NCBI GenBank assembly: GCA_964416905.1
Contig: CAYQFL010000008.1
Coordinates: 1 to 29,241, forward strand
Direction: 5' to 3'
Source of the DNA: JASKKU01 sp964416905
GTDB taxonomy: Archaea; Nanobdellota; Nanobdellia; Woesearchaeales; JASKKU01
Length of the DNA stretch: 29,241 nt
Shown here one piece after another: positions 7,338 to 14,000 of this stretch. How positions within the stretch are numbered: position 1 is the stretch's first letter; the number at the start of each line of letters is the position of its first letter. The translations under genes and the position numbers were made by a program. The notes under the pieces are model-generated. The model did not search any database. It saw only the letters and a list, made by a program, of their open reading frames with translations, and was not told the origin of the DNA.

Positions 7338-7646
7338 TTACCTGACCTTTATTGATTCAGGTGAAAATCCCTGTTCAATTAATATGTCTCTAACCTGTTT
7401 CTTGTGGTCTCCCTGTAGTTCAATGCTGTCTTTAGTATGGGTGCCTCCGCAAGCAAGCCTGCTCTTAAGCACCTTTGTCAACCCTTTTATGTCCAAGTTC
7501 TTAGAGTCTAACCCTGAAATCACTGTGTATACTTTGCCAAACTTCCTTCTCTCGACCCTTACTTCAATCTCTAAGCTTTCCTTAGCGATTGTTCCACAAA
7601 CGCACAGTTCCTTCGGTAGTCCGCATTTAGGACAAATGTCACTCAT
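7338..7646 (-). CDS. Translation initiation factor aIF1 (SUI1 family)
   Basis: Archaeal homologue of eIF1, which checks start-codon selection on the small subunit. The product is 102 residues from ATG 7646; this ATG overlaps the uL29 stop by 4 nt (ATGA). The N-terminus has a four-cysteine knuckle (CPKCGLPKELCVCG) as in many archaeal members. The SUI1 core includes YTVISGLDSKNLDIKGLTK and LACGGTHTKDSIELQGDHKK. Position within the cluster is conserved in archaea. Confidence 0.94.
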   Translation of the reverse strand: MSDICPKCGLPKELCVCGTIAKESLEIEVRVERRKFGKVYTVISGLDSKNLDIKGLTKVLKSRLACGGTHTKDSIELQGDHKKQVRDILIEQGFSPESIKVR

Positions 7647-7888
7647 TTGTTTCGTTTATTCTCTCTATTTGTTATTTTTTGTTTATCCATTAAACCTTTT
7701 TTCATATTCAAAAGCGTGAGTATACGAGCAATATCTTTCCTTGTTTTTCTAATTTGAGAGGCTACTTTGGAATTGATTGAGGACTGCCTCTGAGCATTGA
7801 GCTTAACTAACTCCAACCTCAATTCTTTAAGTTTAGCCTCAAGCTCTGATTGATTCATATCCTTAAAATTATTAAATTGCTTACTCAT
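7643..7888 (-). CDS. rpl29: Ribosomal protein uL29
   Basis: Large-subunit protein uL29 at the tunnel exit. I choose ATG 7888 (MSKQFNNFKDMNQSELEA), which overlaps the end of uS3 by 8 nt; earlier in-frame codons lie inside uS3 and encode unrelated residues. The product is 81 residues, slightly longer than the usual 65-70. Two helices are visible, with ELEAKLKELRLELVKLNAQR and RKTRKDIARILTLLN, followed by a basic tail. Confidence 0.92.
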   Translation of the reverse strand: MSKQFNNFKDMNQSELEAKLKELRLELVKLNAQRQSSINSKVASQIRKTRKDIARILTLLNMKKGLMDKQKITNRENKRNK

Positions 7889-8501
7889 TATTTCCCACCG
7901 TGTTTGCTTCTGCAATTTTAACATCATCTGGTAAAACTACATCAGGAGGCAAAATCTTTACAGATATACCAACTTTACCAACCTTTAATGTTGCGTAAGT
8001 TTTGGCCTCTTTGATTAAATATTGAGCTGGATAACCGCTCTTCTTAAGGTGACCTTTTGATACTCTCCAAGTTTTAGCTCTTGCGCCAGGAACTTTTCCT
8101 GAGATTGTAATCTCTGCACCTCTGGCGCCAGCCCTCATGATTTTTTCAATAGTTTTATGCATAGCTGACTTGAATACATTAGGACCATATCTTTCTAAAC
8201 GCATAGCAATATCTTCAGCTAAAATCCTTGGGTCCAAAAATGGATTCTCTACCTCAACCACTTCAATCTCTGGGTTCTCTAAGTTAAACATTTGTTTCAA
8301 AGTCTCTGATAATGAACTAATGTTCTTTCCTTTTCTGCCAACAACAATTCCAGGTCTGGAAGATTTTATGATAATCTTCTCGCCTAGAGGTGTTCTCTTA
8401 ACTTCTACTTCAGAGATTGCTGCATGTTTAAACTCAGACAATATATAATCCCTAACCCTTTGAAGCTTAAGACTGTTCTGTATAAAAGATCTTTCAATCA
8501 T
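7881..8501 (-). CDS. rps3: Ribosomal protein uS3
   Basis: Small-subunit protein uS3 at the mRNA entry channel. The product is 206 residues from ATG 8501 (MIERSFIQNSLKLQRVRDY). GTGGTGA precedes it; an ATG at 8507 abuts that element and is less likely. The KH domain is visible at about residues 20-90, with GIVVGRKGKNISSL as its GXXG loop; the C-terminal half has GAEITISGKVPGARAKTWRV. The start lies within the end of uL22 (8-nt overlap), implying coupling. Confidence 0.96.
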   Translation of the reverse strand: MIERSFIQNSLKLQRVRDYILSEFKHAAISEVEVKRTPLGEKIIIKSSRPGIVVGRKGKNISSLSETLKQMFNLENPEIEVVEVENPFLDPRILAEDIAMRLERYGPNVFKSAMHKTIEKIMRAGARGAEITISGKVPGARAKTWRVSKGHLKKSGYPAQYLIKEAKTYATLKVGKVGISVKILPPDVVLPDDVKIAEANTVGNNE

Positions 8502-9084
8502 GAGCATTCACCACTTTATCCTTTTTTTCATTAACTTTTTTATCATCAGATTTTGTTTGTTTGGTTTTAGTCTGAGCAGTTTTCTGTTGTTTAGGTTTCG
8601 TCTCTTTAGCTTTAGTTTCCTTCTTTGGAGTTTTCTTCTTTTCAGCTGAAGACTTTTTAACAGTCTTTCTCTCAGACAACATAAGTGAGATGTGAGCGCT
8701 TTTTGATCTTCTACCTCGTGTCCTTCCTGATTTCGCTCGAGTTTCTCCTTTGTCTACAGATACATATGAAACATATAAATCGTTCCTAGACAAGCCTTTG
8801 TTCAAAGCATTTGCTTCTGCGTTCTTTAAAACCTTCAAAAAGTAAGTTGCGCATTTTACAGGAAAACCGCCCGGACCAATACCTGGTTTATGAGCTTTAT
8901 CCATGTTGTATCTCTTGAATGGAACGGCTTTCTTTAAAGCAATAACGTCGTTAAGTATCTGGTAAGCAGTATCCAATTTTTTATTTCGGATAGCTCTTGC
9001 TAACTCAACGCCTTTCTTCCTAGAGATAGGAACATTCCTTATTACAGCTTTCGAGCTTTTTTGTTCATCAATTTGGGAATGCAT
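8494..9084 (-). CDS. rpl22: Ribosomal protein uL22 with charged C-terminal tail
   Basis: Large-subunit protein uL22, which lines the exit tunnel. The product is 196 residues from ATG 9084, with AGGTG upstream (the GTG at 9093 is part of that element). The core covers about residues 1-143 with NVPISRKKGVELARAIRNKK, KPGIGPGGFPVKCATYFLK and KSGRTRGRRSKSAHISLML. The last 50 or so residues are a Lys/Thr/Gln/Glu-rich tail beyond the normal archaeal length of about 150. It lies 13 nt after uS19. Confidence 0.95.
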   Translation of the reverse strand: MHSQIDEQKSSKAVIRNVPISRKKGVELARAIRNKKLDTAYQILNDVIALKKAVPFKRYNMDKAHKPGIGPGGFPVKCATYFLKVLKNAEANALNKGLSRNDLYVSYVSVDKGETRAKSGRTRGRRSKSAHISLMLSERKTVKKSSAEKKKTPKKETKAKETKPKQQKTAQTKTKQTKSDDKKVNEKKDKVVNAHD

Positions 9085-9097
9085 AGTTAACACCTAC

Positions 9098-9475
9098 TTA
9101 CTTAACTGAAGCATGAGCGGTTGACCTTGTAGCACCAATACCTGGGCTACTGTGTTTAACCTCAGCCCTCGTTGGAGCAAATTCGCCTAACCTCATACCT
9201 ATCATTTCAGGTTCGATTGTAACACTCACGAAAGTTTTACCGTTGTAAATGGCTATGGTCTTACCAACAAAAGATGGCAAAACAATCATGTCTCTGCAAT
9301 GAGTCTTCACAAAATCTTTCTTTTGTAATTTCTCAACGAGTCTTTTCTCTGCATGAGTCAAGCCTCTGTTGAGTTTTCTTCGTTCTCGCGAACATAACAA
9401 CTGAGCGAACTCTGTTAGGCTCATCTTTTTTAATTCTTCAAGAGTTTTACCCCTGAATGTAAACTTCTTTGCCAT
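9098..9475 (-). CDS. rps19: Ribosomal protein uS19
   Basis: Small-subunit protein uS19 in the head of the 30S subunit. The product is 125 residues from ATG 9475 (MAKKFTFRGKTLEELKKM); the GTG at 9484 is within the GTGAT ribosome-binding element that overlaps the uL2 stop. Conserved C-terminal blocks are MIGMRLGEFAPTRAEVKHSS and PGIGATRST. The length is in the archaeal range. Confidence 0.96.
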   Translation of the reverse strand: MAKKFTFRGKTLEELKKMSLTEFAQLLCSRERRKLNRGLTHAEKRLVEKLQKKDFVKTHCRDMIVLPSFVGKTIAIYNGKTFVSVTIEPEMIGMRLGEFAPTRAEVKHSSPGIGATRSTAHASVK

Positions 9476-9480
9476 TTTTA

Positions 9481-10191
9481 TCACTTCTTACGGCCTGTTC
9501 TCTTAGCGGCAATATAACCCACCTTTCTACCTGGCGGTGCATGCCTAGATACAGGCTTCGCTTTTGATTTTCTTGATGATCTCTTATTACCAAACGGATG
9601 ATCTACAGCATTCATAGCGCTGCCAGATACCTTTGGATATAAGTGATGTTTAGCTTTACTATAATAATATTTGTTTCCTGCCTTCACGAATGGTTTATCT
9701 ACCCTACCACTACCTGCTACAACACCAATAGTAGCACGACAATTCGGGTTAAAAAGCTTCTTCTTTTTAGAAGGCATCTCAACAATAACCGCATCCTCTG
9801 TTTTGGAGATAAGTCTTGCTGTGGTTCCTGAAGCTCTTACAAATTTACCACCATCTCCTGGAACTGATTCTATATTGAATACCAAACTACCCTCAGGAAT
9901 TTGTTTCAAATAGAGCACATCTCCAGGATTTAATGAAGATGGATCATAATACCTAATCTCTTGGCCTACAGCAACGCCTTCTGCTGCCACATGATAGTAT
10001 TCTTTGCCATTGTGCTTAAGCAACAACAATGGTGCTGAATGTAAGCTGTTTTTGACAATGTCAACTATCTTAAGTGCATTCACATCAACATTCAATGGCA
10101 AATACTTAGCTTTAGCTTTGCTTTTGAAATCAGGGAATTTATACAACGGGGAACCTGAACCCCTTCTTTGTGCAATGATTCTCTTACCCAT
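9481..10191 (-). CDS. rpl2: Ribosomal protein uL2
   Basis: Large-subunit protein uL2, needed for peptidyl-transferase centre formation and subunit association. The product is 236 residues from ATG 10191 with AGGTGG upstream. Signatures are GKRIIAQRRGSGSPLYKFP at the N-terminus, NIESVPGDGGKFVRASGT in the middle and AMNAVDHPFGNKRSSRKSK near the end; the histidine in DHPFG corresponds to the conserved active-centre-proximal histidine of the family. The length is normal. Confidence 0.97.
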   Translation of the reverse strand: MGKRIIAQRRGSGSPLYKFPDFKSKAKAKYLPLNVDVNALKIVDIVKNSLHSAPLLLLKHNGKEYYHVAAEGVAVGQEIRYYDPSSLNPGDVLYLKQIPEGSLVFNIESVPGDGGKFVRASGTTARLISKTEDAVIVEMPSKKKKLFNPNCRATIGVVAGSGRVDKPFVKAGNKYYYSKAKHHLYPKVSGSAMNAVDHPFGNKRSSRKSKAKPVSRHAPPGRKVGYIAAKRTGRKK

Positions 10192-10216
10192 TTTTTATTC
10201 CACCTGTGCTATTAAA

Positions 10217-10465
10217 TTAAACAAGGCCTAATTTTGTTGCTAAATCAAAAGCAGGATTATCTGCTGATAGTTTAACTATTGCCCTTTTCTTACCGTTAGG
10301 AGCAATGTAAATTTTAACATCCTCAACCTTAACATTAAAGTTATCTTCAACCTCTTTCTTAATATCTGCTTTTGTAGTTTCTCTACTAACCTCAAAACAG
10401 ATCTTGTTCTCTGTTTCCAACAATCTAATGTACTTTTCTGAATTTATTGGTTTGATAATTGCCAT
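10217..10465 (-). CDS. rpl23: Ribosomal protein uL23
   Basis: Large-subunit protein uL23 at the tunnel exit, a docking site for SRP. The product is 82 residues from ATG 10465 (MAIIKPINSEKYIRLLET), with TGAGGA overlapping the uL4 stop. Features are CFEVSRETTKADIKKEVEDN and VKIYIAPNGKKRAIVKLS. The length is canonical for archaea. SRP54, its functional partner, is encoded elsewhere in this window. Confidence 0.95.
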   Translation of the reverse strand: MAIIKPINSEKYIRLLETENKICFEVSRETTKADIKKEVEDNFNVKVEDVKIYIAPNGKKRAIVKLSADNPAFDLATKLGLV

Positions 10466-10470
10466 TTTCC

Positions 10471-11277
10471 TCACATGAAAAGATTATCTTCAGCAATCTT
10501 TTTGATTGAATCTTCGGTAAATAAAGTAAGCCTTCCTGCAAAACCGCCTGGTGAAAGCAATAGATGATTCAATTGGTTAACCACAGTTACATCAACACCA
10601 GGGATGTTTCTTGCAGATTTTAATAAAGGACAATTCTTTGATACGACAATAAGCACGCTTTTCCTCTTCTTATAAGGCCTTCCTCTTACTTTACCTTTAC
10701 CTGCACGAATCTTTTTCTTTCGAGCTCTTTCAAGGTCAGGTCCAAAACCTAGTTTCTGTAAAATGTTAAAGACCTCCTTAGTTTTTGCAATACCCTCAAA
10801 ATCAGAGATTATAGCAAAAGGATAACCCTCTGGGACTATATGGCCTCTCTTTGCTGAAAGTTCGCGATCGAGAGTTGCTGCAAGAGCTGAACGTAATGCT
10901 TTCTTACGTTCGTTTTTGTTTATAAGCGCTTTTAGATTTTTAATGGACTTTGGAGGATGAGCTCTTCTACCACCAACTGTACCAGGAGCAAAAGCGCCAA
11001 CCCAGTACATACGCATACCTCTCCTCACTAAAATCTTTCTAGGAACTCTTGAAATACCATAACCGTAACTGCCTTTGTAGTCTCTTCTTCTCCTAGACAA
11101 CTTAGCTGAATACCTCATACCAGCTCTAGGATCTGCACCATATCTTTGTCTAAGAGCTGAATGCTTTGCTACAAAAGCTCTGTGAATAAGATCTAATCTA
11201 ATTGGTTCTTCAAACTGCTTTGGCAAAGCGATTTTCCCTTTTTCCTTTTTTTCAAAATCAACAATTGTTATTTCCAT
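10471..11277 (-). CDS. rpl4: Ribosomal protein uL4
   Basis: Large-subunit protein uL4, whose loop reaches into the exit tunnel. The product is 268 residues from ATG 11277. Signatures are RQRYGADPRAGMRYSAKLSR, the basic loop region PGTVGGRRAHPPKSIKN, and IRAGKGKVRGRPYKKRKS. The length matches archaeal/eukaryotic uL4. AAAGGTTAT upstream is a weak ribosome-binding site. It lies 13 nt after uL3. Confidence 0.96.
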   Translation of the reverse strand: MEITIVDFEKKEKGKIALPKQFEEPIRLDLIHRAFVAKHSALRQRYGADPRAGMRYSAKLSRRRRDYKGSYGYGISRVPRKILVRRGMRMYWVGAFAPGTVGGRRAHPPKSIKNLKALINKNERKKALRSALAATLDRELSAKRGHIVPEGYPFAIISDFEGIAKTKEVFNILQKLGFGPDLERARKKKIRAGKGKVRGRPYKKRKSVLIVVSKNCPLLKSARNIPGVDVTVVNQLNHLLLSPGGFAGRLTLFTEDSIKKIAEDNLFM

Positions 11278-11290
11278 TTTTCATAACCTT

Positions 11291-12280
11291 TTACTGATTT
11301 GATGAAACACGAATCTCCCTTAGTTCATAAGCCACAGGTTTGTGATTGTGACTCCTCATAGGATATGTAAACACGATTGGTCTCTTTGGAGCTCCGGCAA
11401 CTGAACCTTTTATCAGGACATACTCATTCTTAACCAAACCATAGTGTAAATATCCGCCTTTAACATTGACCTTTGCAGGATCTGAGTCTATATGTAAAAC
11501 AAGATTGTTATAGAACTTTCTTTGGAAAAAGCCCATTTGACCTGCATGAGCAACTCTATACATAATATGACCTTGTGCAACCCAAGGACCTAAGGAACCT
11601 GGGCCCCTCTTTGTCTTCTCAGCTTTGTGACTTCTTATGTTAACACCAAATCTCTTAACAGGACCCTGGAAACCTTTACCTTTGGTAATAGCAGTAATAT
11701 CGACAAAACTCATCTCAGGGAACAGGTCTTTAAAGCTGATTGGTTTATTAACCAGTTCTTTAATTGCATTAAACTTGTCCTGAACAGTTTTTCCACCAAT
11801 AGCTATCTCTAATAAATCAGGAGTCTTTTTGCCAATGCCTGTTAAATAAACTTGAGAGTATATAACAACTCTAACATCATCAACAGAATTTAAGAAATCT
11901 TCATTAACCTCATCTAAATTTGATTTTAATTTATCAATAGTAGGGAATAACCTCCTAAGATACTTATTAGAATCAACGAAGATTTCCTTAACAAGTTCTT
12001 TTGAGAAGTATTTGTTTTTATAGAATCTAACAGAAAGGATTTTAACAGGAGGGCACTCAACAACAGTTACGGGCATAACAATGTTCTTACCCTTTGTGCG
12101 AGAATTTGGACTGTTATCTCTTACTAGCACTGAAGTCATGCCCACTTTATAGCCTATGAAACCTAACGGTTTAGTTTCATTAACAACAGGCCAATGTCTA
12201 ATTCTTGGGACAATTCTCTTTGCACGTTTTCTAGGCCAAAACTGCATGCTTCCTTTTCTTGGTGATTTAGTTGATGGCAT
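11291..12280 (-). CDS. rpl3: Ribosomal protein uL3, first gene of the operon
   Basis: Large-subunit protein uL3, an early assembly protein reaching the peptidyl-transferase centre. The product is 329 residues from ATG 12280 with GAGGTTT upstream. The N-terminus SPRKGSMQFWPRKRAKRIVP is archaeal, and the core carries GKGFQGPVKRFGVNIRSHK and RGPGSLGPWVAQGHIMYRVA. The C-terminus has the terminal SHNHKPVAYELREIRVS. The nearest plausible promoter is about 180 nt upstream, so the gene is preceded by a long leader, unlike the other unit-leading genes here. Confidence 0.96.
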   Translation of the reverse strand: MPSTKSPRKGSMQFWPRKRAKRIVPRIRHWPVVNETKPLGFIGYKVGMTSVLVRDNSPNSRTKGKNIVMPVTVVECPPVKILSVRFYKNKYFSKELVKEIFVDSNKYLRRLFPTIDKLKSNLDEVNEDFLNSVDDVRVVIYSQVYLTGIGKKTPDLLEIAIGGKTVQDKFNAIKELVNKPISFKDLFPEMSFVDITAITKGKGFQGPVKRFGVNIRSHKAEKTKRGPGSLGPWVAQGHIMYRVAHAGQMGFFQRKFYNNLVLHIDSDPAKVNVKGGYLHYGLVKNEYVLIKGSVAGAPKRPIVFTYPMRSHNHKPVAYELREIRVSSNQ

Positions 12281-12431
12281 TTTAAACCTCTTTTATCAGC
12301 AATTTAAACAACATTTGTGGAATCCAATAGAAAGATCCCACCTATAGCGGAACCAACCATCGGATTCCTTATCAGGTGATAAGCACTCTGAATAAATCCT
12401 TTGCGACTTTTACAGCGCTTAACAGGATTAT
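12281..12431 (-). promoter_or_regulatory. Predicted structured 5' leader of the ribosomal protein operon
   Basis: This stretch between the predicted transcription start (about 12431) and the uL3 ATG has no convincing reading frame. Read on the minus strand it holds three inverted repeats. The first is AATCC 12429-12425 with GGATT 12399-12395, enclosing GCGCT/AGTCGC (one bulge). The second is CTTATC 12383-12378 with GATAAG 12373-12368 around a 4-nt loop. The third is GGAATCC 12368-12362 with GGATTCC 12325-12319, enclosing GGTTCC 12354-12349 and GGGATC 12339-12334. The third hairpin has a near-symmetrical internal loop (7/8 nt). A ribosome-binding site GAGG lies in the single-stranded 3' end. 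An autoregulatory leader or a small RNA are both possible; folding was by eye. Confidence 0.45.
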
Positions 12432-12453
12432 GATTTTGTGGATAAGAGGTGCC

Positions 12454-12461
12454 TTTATAAA
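12454..12461 (-). promoter_or_regulatory. TATA box of the ribosomal protein operon
   Basis: Minus-strand AAAAGGTTTATAAAGG contains TTTATAAA with a purine-rich BRE-like sequence just upstream. It is the strongest TATA match in the uL3 upstream region. The expected start 26-27 nt downstream is about 12431. Confidence 0.65.
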
Positions 12462-12537
12462 CCTTTTGTTTCTTGGAAAGTTAATTTGCAAAAATAATAA
12501 TTAGTTTATCCTGTAGCAATCATCTTAAGAAAACCTT

Positions 12538-12541
12538 AAAA
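12538..12541 (-). terminator. Oligo-T terminator of tRNA-Pro
   Basis: Four T residues on the minus strand follow directly after the discriminator base of tRNA-Pro, and a second T4 run follows 3 nt later (TTTTAAGGTTTT). This fits archaeal oligo-T termination, but short runs are common in this AT-rich sequence. Confidence 0.4.
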
Positions 12542-12614
12542 TGGGGTTGCTGGGATTTGAACCCAGGTTACTACCACCCCAAGGTAGGGGGATACCAAGC
12601 TACCCTACAACCCC
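12542..12614 (-). tRNA. tRNA-Pro (anticodon GGG)
   Basis: On the minus strand the acceptor GGGGTTG (12614-12608) pairs with CAACCCC (12549-12543), discriminator A at 12542. The T arm is CTGGG-TTCAAAT-CCCAG. The anticodon stem CTACC/GGTAG holds the loop TTGGGGT, putting GGG at 12580-12578 (reads CCC and CCU). U8 is present, the position modified by ThiI. There is no intron and no encoded CCA. The D stem is best drawn as three G-C pairs, and the variable region is only 4 nt. A TATA box lies at 12637-12645. Confidence 0.93.
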
Positions 12615-12636
12615 TAAACCTAAGAGATGATTTATC

Positions 12637-12645
12637 AATAAATAT
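12637..12645 (-). promoter_or_regulatory. TATA box of tRNA-Pro
   Basis: ATATTTATT on the minus strand is centred about 27 nt before the tRNA 5' end, the same spacing seen for the other promoters in this window. It lies in the 42-nt spacer behind tRNA-Arg, so tRNA-Pro may be transcribed independently. Confidence 0.5.
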
Positions 12646-12656
12646 CTAAATGAAAG

Positions 12657-12731
12657 CCCCTCCGGGGGGATTCGAACCCCCGATCTACAGCTTAGGAGGC
12701 TGTCGCCTTATCCAAGCTAGGCTACGGAGGG
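12657..12731 (-). tRNA. tRNA-Arg (anticodon CCT)
   Basis: On the minus strand the acceptor CCCTCCG (12731-12725) pairs with CGGAGGG (12664-12658), discriminator G at 12657. The D stem is GCCT/AGGC. The anticodon stem ACAGC/GCTGT encloses CTCCTAA, giving anticodon CCT, which reads the Arg codon AGG. The T arm is GGGGG-TTCGAAT-CCCCC and the variable loop AGATC. U8 is present. There is no intron and no encoded CCA. All stems pair fully. Confidence 0.96.
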
Positions 12732-12753
12732 AATGGAAAAAGCAAAAAAATTA

Positions 12754-12764
12754 TTATTTTAAAA
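12754..12764 (-). promoter_or_regulatory. TATA box of tRNA-Arg
   Basis: The minus strand reads ATTTTAAAATAAT here, centred about 27 nt before the tRNA 5' end. No reading frame occupies the interval up to the ThiI stop at 12804. Confidence 0.5.
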
Positions 12765-12803
12765 TCTTCCGATTAACTGAGTGTTAAAAACTAAATCAAA
12801 GAC

Positions 12804-13946
12804 CTAAAACTTCACAACTTTAATCTCATCAAAACTTTTTGCGATAATATCCCCAAAATCGAGCTTTTCACTTAAGTTAGTGATTAATTTCGGATCGGTT
12901 TTTGTTGCGGGTTTTCTTGAGATAATAGAACAGCAATCTTTGTATTCTTTTACGCTTATATCAAACAAACCTATTTTTTTTGATAACTCAATTATCTCTT
13001 GTTTGTTAAACCCTATCAGAGGTTGGAATAATAAGATATTTAGCCCCTGAACTGCACTGTTTAGGTTTTCTAAGGTCTGGCTTGCAACTTGGCCCAAATT
13101 ATCTCCAGTTACTAAAGCGCCATGCCCTTCTTTTCTAGCAAGCTTTTCACCAAATCGCAAAATGAACCTTCTAAAAAGGACCATATCATAACGTTCAGGA
13201 ACTAGCAAAGATTTTTGATTAAAGAATTTGTAAGGCACAAGGTAGAGTTTTGTATGGTTTTGGTATTTGTTAAGTGCTCTAATTTGGTCAATTATTTTAG
13301 AATTCATTACATAATCTAAGTCATCAATTGCATAAAAATGCAAGAAATCAACCCTGCAACCTCGTTTCATCATAAGATATGCTGCTACAGGAGAATCTAT
13401 GCCTCCAGAAAATAAACATAAAACTTTACCTACGGTACCAACTGGAAGACCATCTAAACCTTTAATCTTGTCGAAGAAATAATAGAAGATATCTTTTAAG
13501 ACCCAAACATAAATTGTAAAATCAGCGTTCTTTAAGTCAATTTGTTTATTGTACTTATCTTTAATCTCTTTAGCCAACTCGGAGCTTATCTCTAAAGATG
13601 TTTTCTCAAACTGTTTATAACTTCTTCTTGTGAGTATTCTAAAAGATTTTGCCTCTTTAAAATCCATGTTGTTTACTAACTCGTTCATCAAATTAGTTTT
13701 TAACTCATCATAAGTTTTCGCTTCCTTAAAGAACGCAAACCAGGAAATGCCAAAAGTATGTTTTAACCCTTCTTCAACAAGGTCTTTCTTGTCTTCTGGA
13801 AAAGAAATAAAAATTCTATTCTCTTTTTTGTGTATGCTTTCAATGAACGGCAACCTTTCTTTAATATTAGTAATTAATCGGTTTACAAAATATGAGCGAT
13901 TCTTGCCTTTTAACGCGATTTCTGAATAGTGGATTGCAGCTTTCAT
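12804..13946 (-). CDS. thiI: tRNA 4-thiouridine synthase ThiI
   Basis: Adenylates and thiolates U8 of tRNA (s4U); in some organisms also linked to thiamine synthesis. The product is 380 residues. Order of domains: an N-terminal ferredoxin-like segment (AAIHYSEIALKGKNRSYFVN), a THUMP RNA-binding domain (about 60-160), then the PP-loop ATPase with SGGIDS at 180-185 and ALVTGDNLGQVASQTLENL. The C-terminal region has CCSIISRKPATKTDP, the family region with active-site cysteine. The C-terminal rhodanese domain of enterobacterial ThiI is absent, as in most archaea. ATG 13946 lies 26 nt from a TATA box, so the mRNA is probably leaderless. It stands next to two tRNA genes. Confidence 0.94.
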   Translation of the reverse strand: MKAAIHYSEIALKGKNRSYFVNRLITNIKERLPFIESIHKKENRIFISFPEDKKDLVEEGLKHTFGISWFAFFKEAKTYDELKTNLMNELVNNMDFKEAKSFRILTRRSYKQFEKTSLEISSELAKEIKDKYNKQIDLKNADFTIYVWVLKDIFYYFFDKIKGLDGLPVGTVGKVLCLFSGGIDSPVAAYLMMKRGCRVDFLHFYAIDDLDYVMNSKIIDQIRALNKYQNHTKLYLVPYKFFNQKSLLVPERYDMVLFRRFILRFGEKLARKEGHGALVTGDNLGQVASQTLENLNSAVQGLNILLFQPLIGFNKQEIIELSKKIGLFDISVKEYKDCCSIISRKPATKTDPKLITNLSEKLDFGDIIAKSFDEIKVVKF

Positions 13947-13967
13947 AAAAATGGTATTTTTTGAGCG

Positions 13968-13976
13968 ATTTAAATA
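13968..13976 (-). promoter_or_regulatory. TATA box of thiI
   Basis: TATTTAAAT on the minus strand is centred 26 nt before the ThiI ATG. That spacing predicts transcription beginning at or next to the start codon. Confidence 0.5.
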
Positions 13977-14000
13977 TTTTCTGAAAGCTTAGAAAGAAAC

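Noticed and set aside
12281..12431. SRP 7S RNA or RNase P RNA in the uL3 leader
   Set aside because: The region is too short (about 150 nt) and I see none of the conserved SRP RNA tetraloop or RNase P core sequences.
12576..12582. tRNA-Pro anticodon read as TGG by shifting the loop
   Set aside because: Shifting the stem breaks a closing pair (C opposite T). With the intact stem CTACC/GGTAG the anticodon is GGG and the following base is G, as usual for proline tRNAs.
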